Assembly (NCBI RefSeq): GCF_007830125.1
Contig: NZ_VLLG01000006.1
Coordinates: 186,001-250,000 of the forward strand
Source of the DNA: Chitinophaga japonensis
GTDB taxonomy: Bacteria > Bacteroidota > Bacteroidia > Chitinophagales > Chitinophagaceae
DNA: 64,000 nucleotides
Direction: 5' to 3'
Part shown: positions 18,399-27,317 of the stretch, one piece after another
Layout of the letters: every line of letters begins with the position of its first letter
Position numbering within the stretch: position 1 is the stretch's first letter
Notes under the pieces: model-generated
The model's input: only the letters and a program-made list of their open reading frames with translations
The model's database searches: none
Told to the model about the DNA's origin: nothing
Program-made: the position numbers and the translations under genes

Positions 18399-21300
18399 CT
18401 ATATAAACGATACGCCGGCCGGCGTATCCGGCTGCCTGGGCTGCTCTGCCGGCAGCACAATGATGAATTCCGCGCCTTCGTTCTCCCTGCCATCGGCAAT
18501 GATAAGCCCGTGATGCCTTTCCACGATCTTGTTGGCAATGGCCAGCCCTATACCCGTGCCCTCGTATTGCTCCTTGCTGTTCAGCCGCTGGAAAAGCGAG
18601 AATATCTTCTTGGCGTATTTCCCGTCAAAACCAATACCCTGGTCCTTTATACGTATCTCAAAGAGATGGCCTTTGGTGTCCTTCAGCTCCGGGTAGCTGT
18701 CCGGCTTGCCCAGCAGTTCGCAGGTGATGGTAATAACGGGCGGCTCCCCGGGCTTATGGAATTTCAGGGAATTGGTGATAATATTCTGGAACAACTGCCG
18801 CATCTGCCCCGGTACGGCATGGATCACCGGCAGGTTGCCGGCCTGTATCTGCGCCTGGCTTTCATTGATCACCAGCTCCAGGTCCTGCAGGATATCGCGC
18901 AGCACCTGGCCCAGGTTCACCTGTTCAAACAGGTTGTCGCTGGACAGCCGGGAGTAGGACAGCACATCGTTTATCAGGTTGGTGGCCCGGGCTGAGGCGC
19001 CGATGATGCGGTCTATATAAGAGGCGGCGCCGCCCTTTACCTCCTGCTGGAACTGGTCTTTCAGCAGGCCGCTGAACAGGTGTATCTTCCGCAGCGGTTC
19101 CTTCAGGTCATGCGAGGCCACGGAGGCAAACTGCATCAGGTCCGTATTGCTGGCCTCCAGCCGTTTGTTCAGCAGCTTCAGCTCCCGTGTTCTTTCCTGC
19201 ACTTTCTCTTCCAGCAGCCTTTCCGCTATTTTCTGGTCATGGATATCGGTACAGGAGCCGAACCATTTAATGACGTGGCCCTGCTCACCGTGCATGGGCT
19301 GCGCCCGGCTCAGGAACCAGCGGTAAACGCCGTCATGCCTGCGCAGGCGGTATTCCACGGCATAGGTCTCCCCGGTGAGCCGGCAGCGCTCCCAGTATTG
19401 CAGGGCATGCGGCGCATCCTCCGGGTGCAGCACCGACACCCAGCCCTGGCCTTTGGACCGTTCATAATCCAGGCCGGTATATTCGTACCACTGCCGGTTA
19501 TAGAAGTCCACGTAACCATCCGGGCGCACAGACCAGACCATTTGCGGGATGAAGTCGGTCACGAAACGGAACTGCTGTATCAGCGACTGCAGTTCGGCGT
19601 TGGTGTGCTCAAGCTGCTGGCTGCTTTTTTCCAGGCTGGTCACATCCACCATGGCGCCTATCATGCGGTAAGGCCTGCCCTGCTCATCTGTCAGCAGGGT
19701 GCCCCTGTCCAGCACATGCGCATACTCCCCGTCATGCTTCCGGTAGCGGTAGGCCACTTTAAATTCCGGGTCGCCCCCCTGCAGTACGGAATGGAATGCG
19801 GCCTCCACGCGCGGCAGGTCTTCCGGGTGGATATGCTGCAGCCGGAAAGCATGCCTGCGCACCTCCTCGTCCTCGCCGGAAAAGCCGAAAAGCTCATAAT
19901 AGCTCTCACTCCACCAGAGCGTGTTGCCGGCAAAATGCCAGTCCCATATCACATCGTTGGTGAGCGAGGCTACCAGCCGGAAGCGCTCTTCGCTCACTTC
20001 CAGGTCACGGGTACGTTCGCGGATCTTTTGTTCCAACTGGTCATTCAGCTCCCGGAGCGATTCCTTGGCGGCCAGCAGCTCATTGTAGCTTTTACGCAGC
20101 CGCTCTTCCGCCTCCTTGCGCTTGGAAATATCAGACAGCAACAGGGCAAAGCCATCCTGCTTTTTGCTGATGCCGGCCTGGAACCAGTACCTGGTCCCGT
20201 TCCGGCTGAAGTGGATCTCCACGGAAGCCGGGTTGCCCGTTCCCACCACCTCACTGTATTTGCGGAACAGGCTGCCGCCGGCCAGCTCCGGCAGGTCCTG
20301 CTTCAGCGAAAGCGGCCCTTCGTGCACGCCTTTACCCATGATACGGTAGGCGGTATAGTTGGCCAGCGTGCAGGTAAAATCCAGTATCTGCCCTTCCTTC
20401 CGCACGGTCTCAAATACAAAAATGGGGTTGGAGCTGGCGTCGAACACGCTTTTTACCAGGCTGTTAAGGTTCTTGGTGGCGGATACGTCCACCAGCGTGA
20501 TCACCAGGCCGTCGCGCACCTTGTCCTGGCGGATGTAAGGCAGGATGCGGATGAGGCAAACCGCCCCGTTGCTCAGCTCAATTTCCCGTTCTATCACAGC
20601 GCCGGTCCTGTTCACCTTCCGGATATCCTCGGAGAAGGTGCTGGCCCGGATATGATGGGTGATATGCTCTATGGGGCGGCCAATGTCGCTTTCAATGATA
20701 TTGATCACCGCCGTTGCCGCCTTGTTGAACCGGCGTATGCGCAGGTGCTGGTCCAGGAAGATCTGCCCGATCAGGGAGCTTTGCAGGTAGTTGCTGATAT
20801 CGTCATTCAGCTCTACCAGCTCCCGTATCCTGAGCTGGTGCTCGGTGTTCAGGGTATGCAGCTCTTCGTTCAGGGACTGGAGCTCCTCGTTGGAGCTTTG
20901 CAGCTCTTCGTTGGCCGACTGCAGTTCCTCGTTGGAGCTCTGCAGCTCTTCGTTGGCGGTTTCCAGCCCTTCCACCGCCATCTGGAGATTGGACCGGGTT
21001 TCCCGCAGCTCATCCTCCAGTTGCTGCACGTACTGGTCCTTATGCAGGAGGCTGTCGTCTTCCAGCCTGACGGGCACATGCTCCGCCTCTGCGATGCTGT
21101 CTGCCAGCACCACCAGGAGGTGACCTCCGTGGGCAGTTTCCCGTGGCGGATATACGAAAACGTCCACCAACTGTTGCATTTCGCCTGCCCGTACCTTTAT
21201 GTGCCTTGCTTCCTGGCTTTTCTGGTCCCGGATACATTTCCGCAGCACGGTACTTAACACGCCGGACAGCTCCGGCGGCGCCATTTTAAGGAACTGCAGG

Positions 21301-22952
21301 GTACTGAGCTTGTCCGGCAGGGAAAGGTATTTCCGGAAATTGCCCAGCGCCTCCTTTATCTCGTAGTTCTCATTGATATAAATAGCAGCATAGCCCAGCC
21401 TCTCTGCCAGCACTTTGCGGAAATCCTCCGCCAGCATGGTATCTATCCGGGACTTCAGTGGCTGCGGCGCTATGACAGCAGCTTTGCTGCGGGTGGCGCC
21501 TGTTTTGCGCGTATATCCATGCAGGTCGGCAGTGCGGCGGTATATCTTCCATTTATCATCTACCTCTTCAAAACCCCGTCTTAAGGGAGCCGGGTTCTCA
21601 CTGGTGCCCAGGAAAAGGAAACCACCGGGGTTCAATGCAAAGCTGAGCGTGGCCAGCACGTTCTCCTGCAAAGGCGGGTTCAGGTAGATCAGCAGGTTGC
21701 GGCAGGAAACCAGGTCATTGCGGATAAAGGGCGGGTCCTTTAAAATATCGTGGGCGGCAAATACCACCTGCTTGCGGATACGCGGTATGATGCACATGCC
21801 GTCTTCCACCTCAGTGAAATACCCCTTCAGCACTTTAGGCTCCAGCCCCAGCAACTGGTTGTACGGGTACTTTCCTTTAGCGGCGGTTTCAATAGCGGTC
21901 CTGTCGATATCCGTGGCAAAGATCTTTACATCCAGCAGCTTGTCCAACTGCTGCTGCGCCATATCTACCAGTATGGCCATGGTATAGGCCTCCTGCCCCG
22001 TGCTGCAGGCGGTCACCCACACCTTCAGCGTTTCATGGTTCTCCTTGCTCTCCACCAACTTCAGGATCACTTCGCGGTACAGGGTGGTAAAAGCATCCTT
22101 GTCCCGGAAAAAGCCCGTCACCCCTATGAAGAATTCCTTTGCCAGCAGGCCCGGTTCTTCCTCGTTGGCCTTTATGAACTGCTCATACCCGTTCACGCTG
22201 TCCTGCCTCACTACCTGCATGCGGCGGGCAATGCGGCGCAGGATGGTAGGCTGCTTGTACTGCAGGAAATCATAGCCGGTCTTTTTATAAACGGTGGTGA
22301 GTATGCTTTGTATAAATTCATTGTGCTGGCGGGATTGCGGTGTTTCCAATGGCAATATGCCGTCAATATAATTCCCGATCTGGTTGTACATTTCCGCCGG
22401 CGGCACTACCAGGTCTGCATAGCCGGACTCAATGGCGCTTTTGGGCATCCCGTCGAACCTGGCGGTATCCGGGGCCTGCACCAGCACAAAGCCGCCATAG
22501 CTTTTAATGGCCGCAATGCCCCGGGTGCCGTCTGTACCCGTGCCGCTCAGCAACACGGCAACGGCATAGTTGCGCTGGTCCCTGGCCAGGGACTGGAACA
22601 GGGTGTCTATGGCTGTGTTAGGCCCTTTGTCCGCGCCCTTTTTCTTCAGCACCAGCAGGCCGTTGTGCACCGTCAGCTCCTTGTTATTGGGGATCACATA
22701 CACCTTTCCGGCCTCTACCTGCTGCCGGTGGCGGGCTTCTTCCACGGGCATGTGGGTATGCTTGGCCAGCAGTTCTACCAGCAGGCTTTTGTAATCGGAG
22801 GAAAGGTGTTGCACCACAATAAAGGACATATGCCCGTTGTCCGGGATATGGTCAAAGAATTCGTTAATAGCTTCGAGACCGCCTGCCGAAGCCCCGACGC
22901 CTACTATGTAGTTATCGTCTTGCTGTAATGTATTATGCTTTAAGAGGAACAT
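18399..22952 (-). CDS. CheB-CheR-PAS-histidine kinase fusion protein
   Basis: A 1517-residue cytoplasmic signalling protein. Order: CheB methylesterase (1-190; GVGASAGGLEAIN, VVQHLSSDYKSLL, LLSGTGTDGTRGIAA give the Ser-His-Asp set); CheR methyltransferase (about 215-480; VWVTACSTGQEAYTMAI binds SAM); a heptad coiled coil (about 645-700, repeats of EELQSSN); three or four PAS/PAC domains (about 710-1250); then HisKA with phospho-His in SVASHDLKEPLRKIH and HATPase with IKDQGIGFDGKYAKKIF and GTGIGLAI. No separate receptor or response regulator is nearby, so the output partner is unknown. Such fusions are common orphan sensors in Bacteroidota. Confidence 0.95.
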   Translation of the reverse strand: MFLLKHNTLQQDDNYIVGVGASAGGLEAINEFFDHIPDNGHMSFIVVQHLSSDYKSLLVELLAKHTHMPVEEARHRQQVEAGKVYVIPNNKELTVHNGLLVLKKKGADKGPNTAIDTLFQSLARDQRNYAVAVLLSGTGTDGTRGIAAIKSYGGFVLVQAPDTARFDGMPKSAIESGYADLVVPPAEMYNQIGNYIDGILPLETPQSRQHNEFIQSILTTVYKKTGYDFLQYKQPTILRRIARRMQVVRQDSVNGYEQFIKANEEEPGLLAKEFFIGVTGFFRDKDAFTTLYREVILKLVESKENHETLKVWVTACSTGQEAYTMAILVDMAQQQLDKLLDVKIFATDIDRTAIETAAKGKYPYNQLLGLEPKVLKGYFTEVEDGMCIIPRIRKQVVFAAHDILKDPPFIRNDLVSCRNLLIYLNPPLQENVLATLSFALNPGGFLFLGTSENPAPLRRGFEEVDDKWKIYRRTADLHGYTRKTGATRSKAAVIAPQPLKSRIDTMLAEDFRKVLAERLGYAAIYINENYEIKEALGNFRKYLSLPDKLSTLQFLKMAPPELSGVLSTVLRKCIRDQKSQEARHIKVRAGEMQQLVDVFVYPPRETAHGGHLLVVLADSIAEAEHVPVRLEDDSLLHKDQYVQQLEDELRETRSNLQMAVEGLETANEELQSSNEELQSANEELQSSNEELQSLNEELHTLNTEHQLRIRELVELNDDISNYLQSSLIGQIFLDQHLRIRRFNKAATAVINIIESDIGRPIEHITHHIRASTFSEDIRKVNRTGAVIEREIELSNGAVCLIRILPYIRQDKVRDGLVITLVDVSATKNLNSLVKSVFDASSNPIFVFETVRKEGQILDFTCTLANYTAYRIMGKGVHEGPLSLKQDLPELAGGSLFRKYSEVVGTGNPASVEIHFSRNGTRYWFQAGISKKQDGFALLLSDISKRKEAEERLRKSYNELLAAKESLRELNDQLEQKIRERTRDLEVSEERFRLVASLTNDVIWDWHFAGNTLWWSESYYELFGFSGEDEEVRRHAFRLQHIHPEDLPRVEAAFHSVLQGGDPEFKVAYRYRKHDGEYAHVLDRGTLLTDEQGRPYRMIGAMVDVTSLEKSSQQLEHTNAELQSLIQQFRFVTDFIPQMVWSVRPDGYVDFYNRQWYEYTGLDYERSKGQGWVSVLHPEDAPHALQYWERCRLTGETYAVEYRLRRHDGVYRWFLSRAQPMHGEQGHVIKWFGSCTDIHDQKIAERLLEEKVQERTRELKLLNKRLEASNTDLMQFASVASHDLKEPLRKIHLFSGLLKDQFQQEVKGGAASYIDRIIGASARATNLINDVLSYSRLSSDNLFEQVNLGQVLRDILQDLELVINESQAQIQAGNLPVIHAVPGQMRQLFQNIITNSLKFHKPGEPPVITITCELLGKPDSYPELKDTKGHLFEIRIKDQGIGFDGKYAKKIFSLFQRLNSKEQYEGTGIGLAIANKIVERHHGLIIADGRENEGAEFIIVLPAEQPRQPDTPAGVSFI

Positions 22953-23498
22953 ATTACTGGTTTAGCCGCCATGCGGCAAAGAAATGGTCTGGAAAATACC
23001 AACACTGTGCCATTCCACCGGCATCAAAACGGCAGGTCACCACCTTGTCACAACCGGCCCGTTCTTCCGGCTTCCGGCCGTGCTCCTGCAGACCTCGTCC
23101 ATGCTGCCGCTGAGGTTGATGTACTGCCTTCAGCAGCCTGGTCTGTTGGTACCTGTCAATGCGCCCGCCCGGCAGGAAGTGGTAGGGCAGCAGCCCCGCT
23201 TCAATGACGAGACCTTCTTCCACAACCTGTACCAGCCAGCACACATTTTCCACACTGCCGGCCGCCTGCGCATGCGCACTAACCTGCACGGCTATACCGG
23301 CATCCCTACCGGCAGCAGGGGCACACCGCAGGACTGTATAACATTGGACTGGTGAAATGGGTAAGCGGCCGCACAAGGCGGCATTATAACACTGGTGTCC
23401 GCCACAAGCGACCCGTTTAATGGATTAGCATGTAAAAAGCAGGCCAGGATAATTAGTACCGCCGGAACTGTTATGGCTAAGCCCGCCAGGCGAAAGGA
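22953..23498. other. 546-base stretch without a confident gene
   Basis: Open frames exist on both strands (about 120-140 codons) but none has recognisable motifs, a plausible start context or codon usage like the neighbours, and they shadow each other. GC content looks normal, so this is not a plain regulatory gap. It may be eroded coding DNA next to the truncated AraC copy at 23499. The promoter of the CheB-CheR kinase gene should lie near 22955-23050, but I see no clear TAnnTTTG box. Confidence 0.4.
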
Positions 23499-23849
23499 TC
23501 AGTTGGAGGAGGCCAGTATGGAAGGGAAATGTTGCTGGTGCAACCGCGTAATAAAATGTACCAGCTCTACCAGGTAGGTACGCTGCAGGTCGTCTGAAAA
23601 TATGTAGCCGGAACCTTTTTCTTCCTTTATTTTCCGGAAAATGCTGCCTACGTCCTGGTTCTGGCGCTCATCCAGGAAGTACAGGGAGCCGCCGGCGCCG
23701 GGCGTGAATACGGGCAACCGGCTGATGTGGCGCCGGGTACTGGCAGGCAGGAAATCCTTGCGAAAGAAACAGATCCATCCTGCCGTCCCGTCCTGCCGGG
23801 GAAAATGACCGATGATATACAGGTCTGCTGTGGAAATTATGATCAACAT
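23499..23849 (-). pseudogene. Truncated AraC-type sensor domain, remnant of a tandem duplicate
   Basis: The 116-residue frame MLIIISTADLYIIGHFPRQD aligns without large gaps to residues of about 85-200 of the AraC regulator just upstream: GWICFFRKDF against GYFCIFKDAF, ISRLPVFTPG against IRDLPMFMPG, IFRKIKEEKGSGYIF against IFDKMLEEMGSDYVY. It covers only part of the cupin-type sensor domain; the start of that domain and the whole C-terminal HTH are missing. ATG 23849 lies four bases after the stop of the intact gene. Probably a decayed second copy, although a translated decoy domain is possible. Confidence 0.7.
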
Positions 23850-23853
23850 GACC

Positions 23854-24753
23854 CTAATTCCTGAAAGCAGAAGGCGTAAGGCTGGTCTGCTTCTTAAAGA
23901 AATGGTTGAAATGCGCCGGTTCCTCGAACCCCAGGCAATAGCTGATCTCGGAGATATTCCAGTCTGTATGCTTCAGCAGCGCTTTGGCCTCGCTGGTGAG
24001 CCGTTCAAAAATATGCTCCGTGGTCGTTTTGCCCGTAGTGAGCCGGATAGCGCGGTTCAGGTGATTTACATGCAGGGCCAGTTGCTCAGCAAAATCACGG
24101 GCAGAGCGTAGGGTAAAGCGCTGCGAGGGCGACTCAATGGGGAACTGCCGTTCCAGCAGCTCGGTAAAGACGGAGGTGATGCGGGTATTGGCATCCGCGT
24201 GCTGGTACAGCTTTTCCGAAGGCTGCATCTTCAGCGCGTAATGGATCATCTCCATAATGTAATTGCGGATCAGGTCGTACTTATACACATAGTCCGATCC
24301 CATTTCTTCCAGCATCTTGTCAAAGATCCGGCTTACGTATTTGTCCTGCGTCTTGTTCAGCACATAGGTAGGCTTGTGGCCAGGCATGAACATGGGCAGG
24401 TCGCGGATACCGCCTTTCAGCCGCTCGGTAAAGAAAGCATCCTTGAATATGCAGAAGTAACCGCTGGGCTCCTCCGTTAGTGGCTGGAAAGTGTACGGCA
24501 CGCTGGGATTGAAAAATATCAGCGTGGTGCCGGATACTTCCAGGCTCTTGTCTGCATAGTGATAGATATGCTTCCCCCTCATCAGGGCTACCTTGTAATA
24601 ATCACGCCGGGTATACTGGACCGGTGTTTTGCCATGCCCTACGCAATCCTCCAACCGGAATACATTGAAATGGCCGATGTCCTTCTGGAGGTTGTCCGGC
24701 ATCCAGTTGAGCTTCTGCCGGTAAAAATCTTCGATCGTTTCTGTCTTTGCCAT
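23854..24753 (-). CDS. AraC-family transcriptional regulator
   Basis: A 299-residue regulator. The N-terminal cupin-like effector domain (about 30-130) includes DYYKVALMRGKHIYHYADKS and FNPSVPYTFQPL. The C-terminal AraC DNA-binding domain (about 205-299) has two HTHs: SARDFAEQLALHVNHLNRAI, then ALLKHTDWNISEISYCLGFE and PAHFNHFFKKQTSLTPSAFR. The effector is unknown. Its own gene is preceded by the dispersed GCAGGAAGTA repeat (24771-24800) and followed immediately by the truncated paralogue. No clearly linked target gene. Confidence 0.93.
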   Translation of the reverse strand: MAKTETIEDFYRQKLNWMPDNLQKDIGHFNVFRLEDCVGHGKTPVQYTRRDYYKVALMRGKHIYHYADKSLEVSGTTLIFFNPSVPYTFQPLTEEPSGYFCIFKDAFFTERLKGGIRDLPMFMPGHKPTYVLNKTQDKYVSRIFDKMLEEMGSDYVYKYDLIRNYIMEMIHYALKMQPSEKLYQHADANTRITSVFTELLERQFPIESPSQRFTLRSARDFAEQLALHVNHLNRAIRLTTGKTTTEHIFERLTSEAKALLKHTDWNISEISYCLGFEEPAHFNHFFKKQTSLTPSAFRN

Positions 24754-24902
24754 GAGTGATGTATGATATATGAAGCAGGAGGCAGGAAGTATGATGTAGG
24801 ATACTACCTGTTATTTATTACAAAAATAAAGCAAAAACAGGGCATCCCGTTTGTCTGAATCAAACGTAAACTTGTAAAATTCAAACATTGCCGGGAGGCA
24901 GT

Positions 24903-25148
24903 TTACGGTATTTCAATAAATACGGTGGCATTTTGGCATACCTCCAGCAAAGCGGGGTCGTCTATTGCGATGTGGAAGCCATGGGCGGTGATACGCTCGT
25001 CCGGCGCGGGCTCCTTGCTGGCCATCAGGCGGCTTTCGGGGTTATCCTTCACCTCGGCAGGATTGGTGGCCCCCTGTATAATAACGGATTTGAATGCTTT
25101 TGCCTTCAGGTCTTCAATGACGTTTGCAGACAGTTTTACTTTATCCAT
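24903..25148 (-). CDS. Small protein of unknown function in aldehyde dehydrogenase operon (81 aa)
   Basis: ATG 25148 starts MDKVKLSANVIEDLKAKAFK and ends NATVFIEIP at 24903. A longer frame from 25385 overlaps the DUF779 gene in another register and is a shadow, so 25148 is the start. It is soluble and carries no recognised motif. The gene starts 17 bases after the DUF779 stop, so it is probably the last gene of the aldehyde dehydrogenase unit. Function not assigned. Confidence 0.7.
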   Translation of the reverse strand: MDKVKLSANVIEDLKAKAFKSVIIQGATNPAEVKDNPESRLMASKEPAPDERITAHGFHIAIDDPALLEVCQNATVFIEIP

Positions 25149-25165
25149 AACTGGTACCGGCTTGG

Positions 25166-25549
25166 TTACTGCTTTTGCTGCAAATTCCGTGCAGTATTCA
25201 GCGCCGCCACTTCCTCGTCTGTAAACACCCGGGAGCGGAGCAGGAACCGTACCCCCAGCGGTATTTCCAGTGAAAAGCTGCTGCCCCTGCCGGGCGTTAC
25301 GTCCAGTATCAACTGGGTATGCTTCCAGTATTCGAACTGGTCGCTGCTCATGTAGAATTTGCAACCGGCCACTTCGCCCAGGCATATATCACTGTTACCG
25401 GTCTTAAACTCCCCGGCGACAAAGCACATGGGCTGTGAGCCGTCGCAGCAGCCGCCGCTCTGGTGGAACATCAGCGGGCCGTGCAGCTCCTTCAGTTGCG
25501 CTACCAGGTCCAGGGCCTTTTCTGTGGCGATAATGCGGGGGACTTCCAT
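25166..25549 (-). CDS. DUF779-family protein
   Basis: A 127-residue protein, MEVPRIIATEKALDLVAQLK, of the DUF779 family that is repeatedly found beside acetaldehyde/aldehyde dehydrogenases. A Cys-rich block FHQSGGCCDGSQPMC (about residues 29-43) and a later Cys in DICLGEVAGCKFY could bind a metal or redox partner. Family function is not established. It follows the aldehyde dehydrogenase gene by about 100 bases, with a hairpin in between, and is followed by the 81-residue protein. Confidence 0.9.
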   Translation of the reverse strand: MEVPRIIATEKALDLVAQLKELHGPLMFHQSGGCCDGSQPMCFVAGEFKTGNSDICLGEVAGCKFYMSSDQFEYWKHTQLILDVTPGRGSSFSLEIPLGVRFLLRSRVFTDEEVAALNTARNLQQKQ

Positions 25550-25595
25550 TGCACCGTTTTAATTAATAATTTTTAATTCTTAATTGTTAATTAAA

Positions 25596-25627
25596 GGGGA
25601 ACAGCAACTTCAGCGTTGCCGTTCCCC
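25596..25627 (-). terminator. Hairpin after the aldehyde dehydrogenase gene
   Basis: GGGGAACAGCAAC (25596-25608) pairs with GTTGCCGTTCCCC (25615-25627), 12 of 13 bases, loop TTCAGC. On the minus strand an A/T-rich run follows (TTTAATTAACAATTAAG). It lies between the aldehyde dehydrogenase and DUF779 genes, so it either terminates or attenuates transcription, lowering expression of the two small downstream genes. Confidence 0.7.
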
Positions 25628-25651
25628 ACATGCACATTTTGCTCACTTCAC

Positions 25652-27184
25652 TTAGAAAAATCCCAGCTTGCTTTTACTATACGATATTAACATGTTCTTG
25701 GTCTGCCGGTAATGGTTCAGCATCATTTTGTGGGTTTCCCTGCCAAAACCGGACTTCTTGTAGCCGCCAAAGGGCGCATGCGCGGGGTAGGCATGGTAGC
25801 AGTTCACCCATACACGACCGGCCTTGATAGCCCTGGGCACCTGGTACAGTTCGTGGGCATCGCGGGTCCATACACCGGCGCCCAGCCCGTACAGGGTGTC
25901 ATTGGCAATATCAATCGCTTCGTCCACGGTCTTAAAAGTAGTAACACAGGTCACCGGGCCGAATATCTCTTCCTGGAACACCCGCATTTTATTATGGCCT
26001 TTAAGAATGGTGGGCTTGATGTAGAAGCCGTGCTCCAGGCCGCTGTTCTGGTGGAAAGCCTCTCCTCCTGCGAGCACCTGCGCGCCTTCCTCCTTGCCGA
26101 TGGCCAGGTAGCTGAGGATCTTGTTGTACTGGTCTTCGGAAGCCTGTGCGCCCATCATCACGGAACCGTCCAGCGGGTTGCCCATCTTGATGGCCTTGGT
26201 ACGCTGTATCACCCGGTCCATGAAGGGTTTATAGATGCTTTCCTGCACCAGTATGCGGCTGGGGCAGGTGCATACTTCGCCCTGGTTCAGCGCAAACATT
26301 ACGGCGCCTTCCACGGCCTTGTCCAGGAACTCGTCATCTGCATCCATCACGGAAGCAAAGAAGATGTTGGGGCTTTTACCGCCCAGCTCCATGGTAACCG
26401 GTATCAGGTTTTCGGAAGCATATTGCATGATCAGGCGGCCGGTAGTGGTTTCACCGGTAAAGGCCACTTTCTGCACCCGGGGCGATTGCGCCAGGGGCTT
26501 GCCGGCCTCCGGCCCGAAACCGGTCACCACGTTCAGTACGCCGGGCGGCAGTATGCCGTCTATCAGCTCCAGCAGGCACATGATGCTCGTAGGTGTTTGC
26601 TCGGCGGGCTTTACCACCACGCAGCAGCCGGCGGCCAGTGCCGGTGCTATTTTCCAGGTAGCCATCAGCAGCGGGAAGTTCCAGGGAATGATCTGGCCTA
26701 CCACGCCGATGGGCTCGTGCAGGTTAAGGCTGACGGTGGTGTCATCCAGCTCGGAAACGGTGCCTTCCTCGCTGCGGATCACGCCGGCAAAATAGCGGAA
26801 GTGATCGATCACCAGCGGCAGGTCGGCCGCTCTTGTTTCGCGGATGGCTTTCCCGTTGTCAATGGTCTCTACGATGGCCAGGTACTCCAGGTTATCTTCC
26901 ACTACCTGGGCTATTTTCAGCAGCAGGTTGCTGCGCTGGGCGGCAGAGGTGCGGCTCCAGGCCGGAAAAGCAGCGGTGGCGGCGTCCACCGCCTTTTCAA
27001 TATCCCGGGCATTACCGCGGGCCGCCTGGGTGATCACCTTGCCATCGATGGGGGAAATATTGTCAAAGTAGGCGCCGCTCTCCGGGGCCACCCATTTCCC
27101 TCCTATGTAGTGATCGTATTTTTCTTTGAAAGCAGGACGTGCCGCAATATCGGCGGCGGGAGCTGCAGCAGTTTTTGTACTCAT
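25652..27184 (-). CDS. NAD(P)-dependent aldehyde dehydrogenase
   Basis: A 510-residue ALDH-superfamily enzyme oxidising an aldehyde to its acid. Cofactor-binding and catalytic features: [20 protein letters not shown] with the conserved Asn, [11 protein letters not shown], general base Glu in [14 protein letters not shown], and catalytic Cys in [15 protein letters not shown]. The closest types are the acetaldehyde/chloroacetaldehyde dehydrogenases linked with DUF779. Divergent from an AraC-type activator (27318) with direct repeats in the gap, so induction by the aldehyde or the parent alcohol is likely. Confidence 0.95.
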   Translation of the reverse strand: MSTKTAAAPAADIAARPAFKEKYDHYIGGKWVAPESGAYFDNISPIDGKVITQAARGNARDIEKAVDAATAAFPAWSRTSAAQRSNLLLKIAQVVEDNLEYLAIVETIDNGKAIRETRAADLPLVIDHFRYFAGVIRSEEGTVSELDDTTVSLNLHEPIGVVGQIIPWNFPLLMATWKIAPALAAGCCVVVKPAEQTPTSIMCLLELIDGILPPGVLNVVTGFGPEAGKPLAQSPRVQKVAFTGETTTGRLIMQYASENLIPVTMELGGKSPNIFFASVMDADDEFLDKAVEGAVMFALNQGEVCTCPSRILVQESIYKPFMDRVIQRTKAIKMGNPLDGSVMMGAQASEDQYNKILSYLAIGKEEGAQVLAGGEAFHQNSGLEHGFYIKPTILKGHNKMRVFQEEIFGPVTCVTTFKTVDEAIDIANDTLYGLGAGVWTRDAHELYQVPRAIKAGRVWVNCYHAYPAHAPFGGYKKSGFGRETHKMMLNHYRQTKNMLISYSKSKLGFF

Positions 27185-27251
27185 AACGCTAGGATTTTAG
27201 ATGAAACAATTATGCCTGCTAATTTTCAGTAAAAAAAGGGCAACGACGCCT

Positions 27252-27283
27252 CACGATTGTACTTTTTTATAGCACGATTGTAC
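27252..27283. promoter_or_regulatory. AraC-type operator: two direct repeats
   Basis: CACGATTGTAC occurs at 27252-27262 and 27273-27283, exact copies spaced 21 bases (two helical turns), midway between the divergent aldehyde dehydrogenase and AraC genes. This is the expected geometry for an AraC dimer binding half-sites on one DNA face. Confidence 0.75.
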
Positions 27284-27317
27284 CCGGATTTTCCGTACTT
27301 TTAATTAACAATTAACA

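Noticed and set aside
20840-20970. Tandem DNA repeat of about 21-42 bases
   Set aside because: It encodes the EELQSSN heptad coiled coil of the sensor kinase; protein-level periodicity, not a mobile or CRISPR repeat.
19080-21257. 725-codon open frame on the plus strand opposite the CheB-CheR kinase
   Set aside because: It is the antisense frame of a clear multidomain gene; low-complexity translation and no domain. Its length reflects the GC-rich codon use of the true gene.
22954-23376. 140-codon minus-strand frame and overlapping plus-strand frames
   Set aside because: No motifs, no plausible start and mutual overlap; VIEAGLLPYHFLPGG looked Nudix-like, but the REUXEE signature is missing.
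24903-25385. 160-codon frame covering the 81-residue gene and part of DUF779
   Set aside because: The first half is out of frame with, and overlaps, the real DUF779 coding sequence; only the part from ATG 25148 is supported.
25712-27232. 506-codon open frame opposite the aldehyde dehydrogenase
   Set aside because: Antisense shadow of a gene with all catalytic motifs; no domain features of its own.
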